From Cyclobacterium plantarum (lineage in GTDB: Bacteria > Bacteroidota > Bacteroidia > Cytophagales > Cyclobacteriaceae), in NCBI RefSeq assembly GCF_011290685.1, contig NZ_JAANYN010000005.1, forward strand, positions 248,001 to 312,000: DNA of 64,000 nucleotides. The letters run 5' to 3'. Position 1 is the first letter of the stretch. Each line of letters begins with the position of its first letter. Under the pieces are notes generated by a model. It had not been told where the DNA came from. It was given only the letters and a program-made list of their open reading frames with translations, and searched no databases. A program made the translations under genes and the position numbers. Below are positions 41,485-50,748 of the stretch, piece by piece.

Positions 41485-42132
41485 ATGGTAAGAAATACTG
41501 CCTTTCTTGTTTTATTGATGCTTGTGTTTTCGTGTTCTGAGGATATTTCCTCACCCGGGGAGCCGGAAGAAATGGAAGGGCCTGCGGAAGTGGAGGAGAC
41601 TACAGAAGACCCCGCCTATCCGGTCTGCGGATTTGATTTGGATCAGGAGGGAGACCCCATACCGCTGATAGGCAATTGGGAATTTGTCGGTTTTGAACAT
41701 CTGGAAACAGGCAATTTTTACCCCTATACCTGTACGGCGAGACTGGCTCATCTTACCCATTATCAGGGAGGATACGATAATAGGCTGGATGACTATGATT
41801 TTCCACTTTACCTGAAGTTAATGGATCAGGAATGGGCTGAGGAAGATCAAGCATGTCAGGGAAGATTTAAACTGGAAAGCAGGACCCATCTGGGGGTACT
41901 TCATTCCTGTTTTTCTTATGATGAGCAGGGAGCTATTGAGTTTGAAGTTGGCTTGCCCTATTGGGATTTTCCGGAAGGCGGCACCATTATTTTTCCGGAA
42001 GAAAGCCACCATATCTCCTATACAGAAGCGTTGAAGAATGCCGTCTACTTTGAAATTGATGCCAACAGGCTGTATGTTTATTTCGATAGTGAGGACTACA
42101 GAATGGTGTTTTTGGAGCTGAAAGAGAATTAA
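41485..42132 (+). CDS. hypothetical lipoprotein, 215 aa
   Basis: Signal MVRNTAFLVLLMLVFSC with lipid Cys17, then an acidic Pro/Glu linker (SSPGEPEEMEGPAEVEE). The mature domain contains four cysteines (YPVCGFDLD, YTCTAR, QACQGRF, HSCFSY) and ends in beta-strands. A GNWEF strand near residue 65 recalls the lipocalin-like META or DUF4377-type domains of Bacteroidetes, but I cannot assign one. Probably single-gene and surface-exposed. Confidence 0.65.
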   Translation: MVRNTAFLVLLMLVFSCSEDISSPGEPEEMEGPAEVEETTEDPAYPVCGFDLDQEGDPIPLIGNWEFVGFEHLETGNFYPYTCTARLAHLTHYQGGYDNRLDDYDFPLYLKLMDQEWAEEDQACQGRFKLESRTHLGVLHSCFSYDEQGAIEFEVGLPYWDFPEGGTIIFPEESHHISYTEALKNAVYFEIDANRLYVYFDSEDYRMVFLELKEN

Positions 42133-42213
42133 TGGAGCTATTTTTCAACCTCGCACTGGCCCCTCTTTGAATAGTGGTTTGTATCCTTCTTTGCCTTATT
42201 TATCAGGGAATGG

Positions 42214-43452
42214 TTAGAATTTTAAATCCATCACGGCAAATCCCAATTCATCGGCCACATTGACATGGCTCCATAGCTTACCATCCTTGAAAAATCCGCC
42301 CTTTGGCAAGGTAGACAGCCCCTTGATTTTTGTCTCTCCGATAAGTTCCAGATCTTCAGAATAGGCCATAAGGAAGATTTCGAGTTTGGCGGCGGTTGAT
42401 TCAGTTTCTGGGGACAGTACCCTAGTGGCAAACCGGAAATACCTTCCGCTTTTTTCGTCCCTGATAAAATTCCAGTGGCTGATTTGAGTAGACAGTTTTT
42501 CCAATTCTCTCTCAAATTCCTGCTGGCTATGAACCTGGTTTTTAACTTCTCCTGTTTTTTCCGGAGGAACCAATTTGAGCGGAAATCGCCTGTAAAAAAG
42601 ACTATCGGATCTGGACTCGTAGACGTAAATTCCGTTTCCGACCGTGCAGGAAATAAGTACCCTGTCATTAAAATGTTGTAAAAACGGCAACTCAATCTTC
42701 AGGCCACCGCCTTCAGGTCCACCTGTACGGATGGTGAATAAATGGGCTTTCTGGAATTCGGGTAGAGGCACCATCACTTTCCGCTCACCTATGGAGTCCA
42801 GCACTGTGAGGTAATAGTCCCGGGTTTCATAGTTAAAAGGTAGTGAATACAATTGGTCCAGGTTAGCGTCAAATACAATCCTGTTGTTTACTGTTGCCGA
42901 TTCTACGGGGAATCCTTCAATAATTTTTTCCTGATTCAGATTCCAGGATCGAACCTTGATTCCAGATTTCCGGATGATCGATGGTTTCCCGAAAGCGGGA
43001 AAGAAGAAAAGGCCCTCACCGAGTGGCTGAAAGGTAAACGTAAATCCCGGGCTATCGGGCCCGTCTTTTTCAAGAGAATATGTATCAATCAGTTTTAACG
43101 AGTCAAGATGTATCCGCTGAAATTCCAATGTTTTGTAGTCGAGGATATGGTAGTACAAGCCATTCGGGGAAACTGCCCCTATAAATGGGATGCCAAAGTT
43201 GATCAGTTGATCTCCTGTATCCACCATCAGGGTATCCATAGAAAAGGTGAAATTTTCAAGCAGATTGCTTTTTTGGACTGCAGCGCTGGCCCGTTCTGAG
43301 GCTTTTTTTCGTTGGCAAAAAGCAAGTGTGAAAAATAGAAAAATGAATAAAAGCCGGCCTCCCAGAGCACCAGGAAAAAGGAGCCGAAAAAGCAGCTTTG
43401 CTGAATCCCTACAGACTCTTTTTTTTTGAGATCGTTGATCAAGCCAATTCAT
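42214..43452 (-). CDS. DUF4221 beta-propeller lipoprotein
   Basis: A 412-aa protein with a long basic N-region, a hydrophobic stretch (LLFIFLFFTLAFC) and a lipid cysteine at about residue 46; a shorter start is possible but none is clearly better. The mature chain has the DUF4221 pattern: MDTLMVDTGDQLINFG at the start, LSPNGLYYHILDYKTLEFQRI-like strands, a YRRFPLKLVPPEKTG block and the closing VADELGFAVMDLKF. DUF4221 proteins are six- or seven-bladed propellers of unknown role, frequent in Cyclobacteriaceae. Convergent with the preceding gene. Confidence 0.75.
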   Translation of the reverse strand: MNWLDQRSQKKRVCRDSAKLLFRLLFPGALGGRLLFIFLFFTLAFCQRKKASERASAAVQKSNLLENFTFSMDTLMVDTGDQLINFGIPFIGAVSPNGLYYHILDYKTLEFQRIHLDSLKLIDTYSLEKDGPDSPGFTFTFQPLGEGLFFFPAFGKPSIIRKSGIKVRSWNLNQEKIIEGFPVESATVNNRIVFDANLDQLYSLPFNYETRDYYLTVLDSIGERKVMVPLPEFQKAHLFTIRTGGPEGGGLKIELPFLQHFNDRVLISCTVGNGIYVYESRSDSLFYRRFPLKLVPPEKTGEVKNQVHSQQEFERELEKLSTQISHWNFIRDEKSGRYFRFATRVLSPETESTAAKLEIFLMAYSEDLELIGETKIKGLSTLPKGGFFKDGKLWSHVNVADELGFAVMDLKF

Positions 43453-43667
43453 ATCCTTTTAGAAAGGGATTTCAAATCAAATAGTAACCGTCGATCGATT
43501 TGGGCCATGATTTTCCCTAAGGTACAACCAAATGAAGATTAAAACTAATTGAAACGTTTAATAATCAGCGATACTTTCTCTTTTGCCTGGCATTCCCGGT
43601 ATTCGTACAGATTAGTGACAACCATTTTTTTAAGGATTACGTGTAGTAAGGGTAAACTAGATCAGTT

Positions 43668-43985
43668 ATGATAAGAAGTCAGTTGTTTTTTGTGGTTTTT
43701 ATATTGATAATTCTTTCCTCCTGCTCACCGCATCTTTTTGCCTCCCTGAGAAGCAATAATATGAACCAACTGGAGCTGGGAATGTCCAGAGAACAGGTTA
43801 CCGGAATTCTTGGCAACAATTATACTATCGCGGAGAAGCGTCTCGAAGGGGGAGTGCCGCTAGAAGTGCTTTCCTACCGCAATTTTCCGAACGATGACGA
43901 ATTCTACCTGTTCGTGTTTAGGGGCAATGAGCTAGAAAAATGGTACAGGGAGCTGGTACCCAATTTTGAAAGCAGGAAGGATTGA
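43668..43985 (+). CDS. small BamE/SmpA-like lipoprotein
   Basis: A 105-aa lipoprotein (IILSSC, Cys19). The mature part follows the SmpA/OmlA fold: helix MNQLELGMSREQVTGILG, then strands LEVLSYRNF and FYLFVFRGNELEKWYREL. BamE itself supports outer membrane protein assembly, but Bacteroidetes have many small relatives of unknown role. Monocistronic. Confidence 0.65.
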   Translation: MIRSQLFFVVFILIILSSCSPHLFASLRSNNMNQLELGMSREQVTGILGNNYTIAEKRLEGGVPLEVLSYRNFPNDDEFYLFVFRGNELEKWYRELVPNFESRKD

Positions 43986-44411
43986 GATTTGTGCTCCATT
44001 CATTTTCCCAAAGTGAGTAAGTTTATTGCCCAAGTTTACAAAACAAGCATGGAAGGATAAGAAAGCCTTGTTTTTTATCAGTATGGCACTGGTACCAAAA
44101 AAGGCTTTCGTTTTCAATAGAAATTCCCTACAAAAAATTCTTTTAATCTGGCAGCAGGCAATATGGCTGTTGTGCTTTTGAAGGTTGCCTCACGGTTCCT
44201 TTCATTTAGGAAGATCAGAATCTTACAGATAGGTATGATGTGAAATTTGCTAACGGGGCGGAACTTTTCAAAATATCTAATATCATTTCCTTCCGAGGTA
44301 ACACCCCCAATTACCAAAAATTGCAGTCCCCCATTGGCGGGATTCGGCATGACAATTGTGTCGTTATATATTGTATTCAATAAATCTTAAATTTTAAATT
44401 TATTTAATATT
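43986..44411 (+). other. intergenic region, nothing recognised
   Basis: This 426-bp region is open on the minus strand at 44114-44380 for 88 codons, but that frame begins with TTG, has an irregular composition and resembles nothing known, so I do not call a gene. No hairpin or clear promoter is seen. Confidence 0.4.
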
Positions 44412-45149
44412 ATGTTCTTAGAAAAAATGAATAAATTTATAAAAAGGAAAAGATTTCCAATAATGTCCGCAATTGGTGTTGGCATGATAGCCGTTGTGAT
44501 ATCGGCTTGTGATGTAGGGGATGACGACCCTGTTCCCCTACCGGACATATCCTATGTAGGGCTATACAATGCCTCACCTGATTCCCCTCCATTGGATATC
44601 TTAATGGAAAACGGACGCATCAATTACTATCCACTTAGATATTCGGATTATTCCAATTATCTCAATTTCTATGCAGGAGAAAGGACCATGCGTGTTAGTC
44701 CGGTTAATGCTTCAAATGTAGTGGTGGATACTACTTTTAATTTTGAACCAGAAGCTGCATATTCATTATTCTATGTAAATGAATATGATGATATTCAGGC
44801 ATTTTTGGTAGAAGATGAAGTGTTATCCTTATCCTCAGGAGAGGCTGCCGTACGTTTTATTCACCTATCTCCCGATTCTCCGGAAGTAAATCTGGTCAGG
44901 TCGGTAGAAGATGAAACAACCGTGTTGGCAGATGGAAATGCTTATTTGGACCCGACCTCATTTATGGCTGTCGAAAGCGGGGTTCAATCTTTCCAGGTAA
45001 ATTTGACAGATAATGGAGAGGAAGTATTGTCCATTCCGGATTTAAATTTGAGATCTGGTGGAGTTTATACCATCCTGGCCAGAGGATACAATAATCCTCC
45101 TGCAGGTAATAACAACAACCTGAGCGCAGATGTATTGATCAATAATTAA
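44412..45149 (+). CDS. DUF4397 lipoprotein
   Basis: A 245-aa protein (start 44412; the ATG at 44427 is equally possible). A basic N-region precedes a hydrophobic stretch and the cysteine in VVISACDVGDDD. The DUF4397 repeat pattern is clear: YVGLYNASPDSPPLDILMENG in the first half and VRFIHLSPDSPEVNLV in the second, each followed by a conserved beta region. DUF4397 proteins are surface beta-sandwich proteins without assigned function. A strong terminator follows. Confidence 0.85.
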   Translation: MFLEKMNKFIKRKRFPIMSAIGVGMIAVVISACDVGDDDPVPLPDISYVGLYNASPDSPPLDILMENGRINYYPLRYSDYSNYLNFYAGERTMRVSPVNASNVVVDTTFNFEPEAAYSLFYVNEYDDIQAFLVEDEVLSLSSGEAAVRFIHLSPDSPEVNLVRSVEDETTVLADGNAYLDPTSFMAVESGVQSFQVNLTDNGEEVLSIPDLNLRSGGVYTILARGYNNPPAGNNNNLSADVLINN

Positions 45150-45177
45150 TAATTGAGTTAATTTGAATCTATTGCTA

Positions 45178-45217
45178 AAAGCCATGGTCAGGTAATTAAT
45201 CTGGCTATGGCTTTTTT
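45178..45217 (+). terminator. strong rho-independent terminator
   Basis: A 14-bp stem AAAGCCATGGTCAG/CTGGCTATGGCTTT with two wobbles, loop GTAATTAAT and a T-run, 28 bp after the DUF4397 stop. Confidence 0.85.
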
Positions 45218-45548
45218 ATTTCGAAAATGGTGAGGTGCATTTTCATCTCTTTTGGCTATTATTTGATATTTCCAAAAATGGAGGGGTTTAAATTTGATCC
45301 GGCTAATTTTATTACCTGATTCCGAACTGATTTTAGGCCAAATCTGTCTTAAATTGTCGTAAGAGGAGGTGAGAAAAATTCCCTCGAATCCATAACAGGA
45401 AGATACTACCATACATTATCCCACTAAGGCGAGTTAAATATCAGGGTATAAACTATTTTTTATCCATCACATATGACCTACTCTTGAAAGAGGAGTTAAC
45501 CCAAGGTAGGCATCAGACTTGCCATTAAGTGGTTAAATCACGTCAATT
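45218..45548 (+). other. intergenic region between convergent genes
   Basis: 331 bp between the DUF4397 terminator and the end of the STING gene. No gene. No clear terminator was found for the minus-strand operon. Confidence 0.4.
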
Positions 45549-46616
45549 TCAATCAAGGGTTGCTATTTCCGGATTCCACCGCCATACGATTCGAATTTTC
45601 TTTTTGGTGCTGGGGAATTCGGTTTCCAGTTTTTTACGAAACAATTCACACTTGGTGGCAAAGCGTTCAAGTTCCTGAGTTTCCAGCAAAAGCCATTCTG
45701 AATTGTCTATTTGCGTTTCCTGCAGACCGCGCCGGCGCTGAATGGATTCATTCAGGGTGACCAATACGGTGGGAATATCGATTAGCACCGGGGTTCCGGT
45801 TTCATCATACCGTAGATAAAGATTGAATGGACGGGAACGGCGAATGACTTTGGCACCTACAAAATCAATCAGTTTCCCCTCCTGGAGATTCCGGATGTAG
45901 TCATGGTTTGCCATGTGCATTTTATCAGGAATCAGGATTTCAAACTGCAACTTTTCCCGTTGTTTTTGATCCAGCTGCCGTTCAATGGGGTTGCCCTTGT
46001 CGTCCTTTCCAGTTACTTCATATACTTTCAGTTCGAAGTCATCGCTGTCTTCATACCTCATGAATACTTTGGGAAGAATCATGGAAAGGAAGTTTTTCAG
46101 GTAGTTTTTTGACAGGCCCACAGCTGTGGGAATTTCGGCGATTGGCGCATTGTAAAAACGGGTTACCGGATTGGGAAACCAGTCAATTTCACCCAATACC
46201 TTGATAATGTCCTCAAACCGGGGTTTCAAGAGGGCTTTTGATGCCTCAGTATCATCAAAAGGAAGGTCTAAAAACCTGTAGGCAGCGATGTCAAAAGGGG
46301 TTTGCTCCTGTTCATTTGAGACAGAACTGTCTTTGACGATCAAAGAAGGTTTACCGAAGGAATGGTAAATTCCCAATTCATACATGACGTTAGGGTTATT
46401 ACCCGTAATGTCTGCGACCAATATATCGGCTTGTTCCAGGTATAACAGGACCTGGTCCATGACCGAACCGATATTGCCTTCTTCGGGGGTGATCACCGTA
46501 AAACCATGGGGTCCTACCAGGGGTGCCACGATCTTTCTTGCCAGCAGGTTGAGCCTGCTCATGTCTTTCATGGGGCCAATGACAAAACAGCGTTTGATTA
46601 ATTCCTGTGAATTCAT
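45549..46616 (-). CDS. STING-domain effector with deoxyribosyltransferase/TIR-like N-domain
   Basis: 355 residues, cytoplasmic, no membrane helix. Residues 8-95 form a nucleoside deoxyribosyltransferase/TIR-like Rossmann domain: CFVIGPMKD, then ADILVADITGNNPNVMYELG, with predicted catalytic Glu80, and GKPSLIV. Residues about 163-335 match the prokaryotic STING domain. The alpha-1 helix VGLSKNYLKNFLSMILPKV parallels GLAxSYYxGYLRLILPEL of animal STING. KLQFEILIPDK parallels the I-L-L-P strand, PVLIDIPTVLVTLNESI parallels the ligand-lid block of bacterial STING (LLDIPSTLSTIVESL-like), and the closing helix is ELERFATKCELFRKKL. Bacterial STINGs bind cyclic dinucleotides and switch on an attached TIR NADase; here the attached domain is probably an NAD- or nucleotide-cleaving enzyme. 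It follows the SLOG-channel gene by 23 bp. No CD-NTase is seen. The STING call is by eye. Confidence 0.82.
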   Translation of the reverse strand: MNSQELIKRCFVIGPMKDMSRLNLLARKIVAPLVGPHGFTVITPEEGNIGSVMDQVLLYLEQADILVADITGNNPNVMYELGIYHSFGKPSLIVKDSSVSNEQEQTPFDIAAYRFLDLPFDDTEASKALLKPRFEDIIKVLGEIDWFPNPVTRFYNAPIAEIPTAVGLSKNYLKNFLSMILPKVFMRYEDSDDFELKVYEVTGKDDKGNPIERQLDQKQREKLQFEILIPDKMHMANHDYIRNLQEGKLIDFVGAKVIRRSRPFNLYLRYDETGTPVLIDIPTVLVTLNESIQRRRGLQETQIDNSEWLLLETQELERFATKCELFRKKLETEFPSTKKKIRIVWRWNPEIATLD

Positions 46617-46639
46617 AGTATTTGGGATGGATTGAATTT

Positions 46640-49126
46640 TTAAGAGCGGATGATGGCTTGTAACATTTTAGGGATAGTACGGATTTGGTCCAGGTCTTTT
46701 TGTTGCTCCTGTTCATCAAGAGCATCAAATGGGCGAAGGTCCAGGTGTAGTTTTTCTGCTTTCAGAATTTTTTTCCCTCCCTGTTTGTACCAATAGGCTT
46801 CCCATTGCTCCCAGGCTTCCATGACCCCGGGCTCATCCTGAAGGGGCCTGAAACCTTGAAGTAATAATTCTGCACACCAGCGCCGGTGTTCGGCCTGGCT
46901 TAGTCTTTTTTCATGAAAAGCAACGATGTCCGGGTCAAGCAGTGGCTCGAATGTTTCGGGATGAAATTTCCAGTCAATCTCCCTCCAAACTGATCGAAGT
47001 TTTACCCAAAGGTGATCTGCCGCATGCCTGTTGGATTCCTTTTCCTGTTCACTGCTCTCCTGCCAGACCCGGTCAATTTCCAAACTTCGGTCACCATAGC
47101 CTTGCATGTACCAGTAGGCGATTTGCCTGGGTAAAGCATCCAGGGCACGGTCGCGGATTGCTGAAGCGGTACATTCCTCAAGGAGATTGCCAAAACAGCG
47201 CACAGGAACCTCCGGGGCCAATTGGTTTAACCGGTATTCTGTGTTTTTTTCCTCTGTTTTGTTAGGGAATTTATAATAACAAAATACCTGTAGGTTACAG
47301 TCTTTTTGTTGCTTGTAACGATTGAGTTTGGGCAAAAGCAAAGAGAGGTAAGCACCGGAATTCAGATCATTCTCCAAACAGATGTAAAGGCTTACCGTGT
47401 TTTTCGTTTGCAGTATTTCGGCAAAAAGAGGAGATTTTCCGGAAAGCCTGGCGGCATCTTCCTGTGGAAGGTCATAAAATTCAAGACTGTCTTTTTCCCA
47501 GAGGTCCGCTATTAGTTCTTGTAGGTGATGTGCTTTAGGATGGGTATTGAACACGGGATAGCTATTTAAAAATTCTTCTCTGGCAGCCATGGCGTTGTGA
47601 CAAAAGACCCTGACTTTCAGGCGTTTTTTTCCGGGAAAGTGTCCCAGTCTTAAGGCGTTTAGTGCTATTTCCTTGCCTAGTTTCCCGAATCCCACAATGA
47701 CCACCATGGCTTGTTCCGCATTTGGACTTTGATAAAAGCGGTCAAATGGGAAGAACAATTGTAATCTTCGTGCGGTATTTTCACAGATATCAAAGATATG
47801 CATCCGGTCTCTGGATGAGCTTTCCAAATGACTATACAACAAGGTTTTGAGACTGCTGTCTTGTAGATGTACAAACCACCTTTGTCGTTTGGGAATGTTT
47901 CCGGAAATCCTGTCCAGTTCCAGTGTGGTTCGGACATTGTTGGTGTCATCCTCATCCAGCAGGTAGATTTCATCGGCCTTTTGGTGGTAGATTTTTTTTA
48001 AAAGGCTGGCAGCGTTTGTGCTCCCTTTGACCCATATTGCTCCTGTCCCTTGTATTTCGGAAGTAAAGGGTTGGTTTTCTTCAGGGCTAACCACCACTAC
48101 CTTTTTCCGGCAGGAACACAAATCCTTTACCAGTGTCAAGCTTTTCTCCCCGGCTCCCAGTACCACTATATATTGATGAGGATAGAAACGCTGCCAGAAA
48201 ATGAGTTTAAGCCTGCGCCTTTCCTGTCCAAGTGCAAAATACAGGGCAATGGTAAAGGCTGATAAAGCTGTTAGAAGTCCCATATATCTGGCCAGGTTTA
48301 AGGCAATGGGGACCGCAGAATTTTCGATCACTGAATTGTTGAATGTGATCAGGTTAACGGCCATGAAAAGGGCATTGTGGAAATCCAGATTAGGAAGGAT
48401 TTGTAGGAAGCCGAAGGTACCCAGTGCAAGGGTAGAAAGCACGAGAAGCATGGGTAATACAAAAGAAAGGAAAACCTGGGAGCCTAATTTTCGGCCGATT
48501 GGGTTCCATATCTTTTTAAAGAATTGTTCTTTTTTTACCAGGGGAAGCGCTACTTCAACCCAGCTAAAATGAACAGTAAAGGGTATACGGTGAAATTTTT
48601 CCTGAGTAAAAGCCAGGCTCTTTGGCAATAGACTTGCCAAAGGGTAGGGATTAATTGACCTTGGTACTACCAGGTGATGAAGGTTAAGTTTATAGTCTCC
48701 CTCCAAAGCCCATTTTACAACTGCTGAAGTACCTCCTCTTTTGCCATTGTAAACCCCGTCCCAAAGTACCAAAATATGCCTGGCTTCTGCAAGGAGGTGA
48801 TTTCCCAAAGCTTCAAAGTAGTTTTCTTCGTTCTCACTTGGATTATGAACCGGAAGGATGTGTCTGTCCAAACCCTTAGGTAATTCCATTGTCTGGTTTT
48901 GGGCTGTCAGTACTGCCGTAGAAGGAATTCCTATTTCCCTGGCTATTTCAACGACCAATTGGTCGGCCCCTTCGGCCATTCCACTTAATAACCTGAATGT
49001 ACCAAGGTCCTTATCCCGGGTGATCTGGATTAATTTTTCTTTTACCTTAACTTTTATTTCAGGTAAATCTTCAGGCCTGAGGTCCCGGTGTCCTGTAACT
49101 GCGATATAAGTGGTCGCCTTGGCCAT
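46640..49126 (-). CDS. SLOG - pore-like membrane - RCK (x2) - RyR domain protein
   Basis: 828 residues. Residues 5-160: a SLOG (Smf/DprA/LOG) nucleotide-binding domain, with VTGHRD at the start and LLSGMAEGADQLVVEIA. Residues 216-299: two transmembrane helices around a pore-helix-like ALFMAVNLITFNNS, laid out like a 2TM ion channel but with a non-potassium filter. Residues 318-430: a TrkA-N/RCK Rossmann domain (VVLGAGEKSLTLVKDL). Residues 474-640: a second one (VVIVGFGKLGKEIALNAL). Residues 735-825: a RyR domain (LSQAEHRRWCAELLLQGFR, then LRPFDALDEQEQQKDLDQI and TIPKML). SLOG and RyR domains are predicted in comparative genomics to sense or make nucleotide signals in conflict systems. I infer a ligand-gated channel. 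It is the first gene of the operon with the STING effector. Confidence 0.85.
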   Translation of the reverse strand: MAKATTYIAVTGHRDLRPEDLPEIKVKVKEKLIQITRDKDLGTFRLLSGMAEGADQLVVEIAREIGIPSTAVLTAQNQTMELPKGLDRHILPVHNPSENEENYFEALGNHLLAEARHILVLWDGVYNGKRGGTSAVVKWALEGDYKLNLHHLVVPRSINPYPLASLLPKSLAFTQEKFHRIPFTVHFSWVEVALPLVKKEQFFKKIWNPIGRKLGSQVFLSFVLPMLLVLSTLALGTFGFLQILPNLDFHNALFMAVNLITFNNSVIENSAVPIALNLARYMGLLTALSAFTIALYFALGQERRRLKLIFWQRFYPHQYIVVLGAGEKSLTLVKDLCSCRKKVVVVSPEENQPFTSEIQGTGAIWVKGSTNAASLLKKIYHQKADEIYLLDEDDTNNVRTTLELDRISGNIPKRQRWFVHLQDSSLKTLLYSHLESSSRDRMHIFDICENTARRLQLFFPFDRFYQSPNAEQAMVVIVGFGKLGKEIALNALRLGHFPGKKRLKVRVFCHNAMAAREEFLNSYPVFNTHPKAHHLQELIADLWEKDSLEFYDLPQEDAARLSGKSPLFAEILQTKNTVSLYICLENDLNSGAYLSLLLPKLNRYKQQKDCNLQVFCYYKFPNKTEEKNTEYRLNQLAPEVPVRCFGNLLEECTASAIRDRALDALPRQIAYWYMQGYGDRSLEIDRVWQESSEQEKESNRHAADHLWVKLRSVWREIDWKFHPETFEPLLDPDIVAFHEKRLSQAEHRRWCAELLLQGFRPLQDEPGVMEAWEQWEAYWYKQGGKKILKAEKLHLDLRPFDALDEQEQQKDLDQIRTIPKMLQAIIRS

Positions 49127-49302
49127 AGCCCTTCTTGGTGTTTCCGTTGATCGCTTTTTTCAAAGAAATTTCACATGCGTTTAATATCTTGTAAAATAAG
49201 GGTTTGTAATTAAAAATAGAATTTTAATTTAGACTATTGCTTAAAATAATCCCATAAGTGATTGAAAATTGGCCGAAATCCGGTCTTGAATTCCAGAAGG
49301 GG

Positions 49303-50748
49303 TTATTCCACTACCTTGATCAGTGTTCCTGCGGGCAGCTGTTCGTCCAGTAGCATGCCATTTAATATGGCCATTTCTTCCAGGCGGCTATCCGGAATCT
49401 TGTGATTTTTAAGTGCCTTCTCCAGGGTCATGGCCTGATTGATGCTTCGGATGGCTAACCTTTCGGGTTTGCGGTTCAGCTTATCTGCTGCGTTCAGTTC
49501 GCTGAAATTTTTCATGGTACCCAAAAAATCCTGCTCATAGCCTCCAAAATTACTACTCTCAGCCAGGCCCATCAACCTGTAGGTCATATCGTTTAGCTGT
49601 ATATAGTAAACCAAAAGCCGGATGTTATTGCCATTTTCCTGTTTTTGTTCTGCCATCAGCTGCAGGGAATTCAGGTTATTGACTTTTTCATCACTTAAAG
49701 AAAGCACTTCGAGTTGGTATTGCTTTACCATTTGGTCGGCCATTTCCCGGAGGTTATCGCCAGAACTAAGTGTCAGCGACATGACTGCTTCCCCGCTTTT
49801 TGGGGCCATTTGCACTTGTTGGGGACTGTTCTGAAGGCTCCATTCATTCGGCACGGGAAAATTAAACTTTAATTCCGGATGATAGAAAACCTGATTTTCC
49901 ACAAATCCTTGTCTTGGGTCTTCGCCGTATACCAGGCCTTCTATTCTTTTCAGATAAGCTTCCCTGTTGACTTTTGTGTCATTCAGGTCCAGTTTTTCTT
50001 TCCAATTTTGCGCCAGCCGGGCTACAGTTACATTTCTTTCTGCAGGAGAGGGGTGGGTGGAAAGAAATTCCGGTACTGGGCTACCCCCTTCCTTTGCCTG
50101 CTTTCTTTCCAGGGTTTCAAAAAAACCAGCCATTTCCACGGCATCATAACCTATTTTCGAAGAGTATTCTACGCCAAGCTCATCAGACTGGCGCTCAGCA
50201 TCTCTACCAAAACTCAGCAGCGCCAGTTGCATGCCTTGAGAAAGAGGTTCCACAAATTCAGAAAGTTGGGGTACCAATACGATTCCGGCAATCATTCCCA
50301 ATTGGCCCAGCATGGCATTGCGCTGCTGAATGACAGAATGCCGGGCCGTGACATGGCCGATTTCATGGCCCAGCACCCCGGCAAACTCTGCTTCATTGTT
50401 GAAATGGGCCATGATACCTCTTGTGAAATACACAAAACCACCCGGTACGGCAAAGGCATTGATGACGGGAGAATCAACGATTTTGAATTCATAATCCAGT
50501 TTTGGGCGGTGCGATACGGCTGCCATTTCATTCCCCTTTTCTGTAATAAATGCCTGTAATTCAGGATCATCGTACCGGCCAAAAAAAGCCATGATTTCGG
50601 GGTCAGAAGATTTACCCATTTCTACTTCCTGTTTTTCGGACATGAACACCAATTGCTTTTTGCCTGTGACCGGGTTTCGGGCGCAACTGATCTGAATGAA
50701 TAATAAGCCAAATAGAAAAAAGCGCTGAAAAATGAATAGAGCTGACAT
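49303..50748 (-). CDS. M48 zinc metalloprotease lipoprotein (BepA-like)
   Basis: A 481-aa periplasmic lipoprotein (IQISC, Cys22). The zinc site is H128-E-I-G-H132 (FAGVLGHEIGHVTARH) with the third ligand in DAERQSDELGVEY. Residues 20-260 form the protease; the C-terminal part (residues 290-440) is a beta-rich extension, and the last 40 residues read like a LysM-type end (NGMLLDEQLPAGTLIKVVE). This layout is common in Bacteroidetes M48 proteases, which control outer membrane protein quality. Same strand as the STING operon but about 180 bp upstream of it, so probably a separate unit. Confidence 0.9.
   Translation of the reverse strand: MSALFIFQRFFLFGLLFIQISCARNPVTGKKQLVFMSEKQEVEMGKSSDPEIMAFFGRYDDPELQAFITEKGNEMAAVSHRPKLDYEFKIVDSPVINAFAVPGGFVYFTRGIMAHFNNEAEFAGVLGHEIGHVTARHSVIQQRNAMLGQLGMIAGIVLVPQLSEFVEPLSQGMQLALLSFGRDAERQSDELGVEYSSKIGYDAVEMAGFFETLERKQAKEGGSPVPEFLSTHPSPAERNVTVARLAQNWKEKLDLNDTKVNREAYLKRIEGLVYGEDPRQGFVENQVFYHPELKFNFPVPNEWSLQNSPQQVQMAPKSGEAVMSLTLSSGDNLREMADQMVKQYQLEVLSLSDEKVNNLNSLQLMAEQKQENGNNIRLLVYYIQLNDMTYRLMGLAESSNFGGYEQDFLGTMKNFSELNAADKLNRKPERLAIRSINQAMTLEKALKNHKIPDSRLEEMAILNGMLLDEQLPAGTLIKVVE

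Noticed and set aside
44114-44380. Minus-strand open frame of 88 codons
   Set aside because: Starts with TTG, has no family resemblance or signal, and lies in an AT-rich gap.
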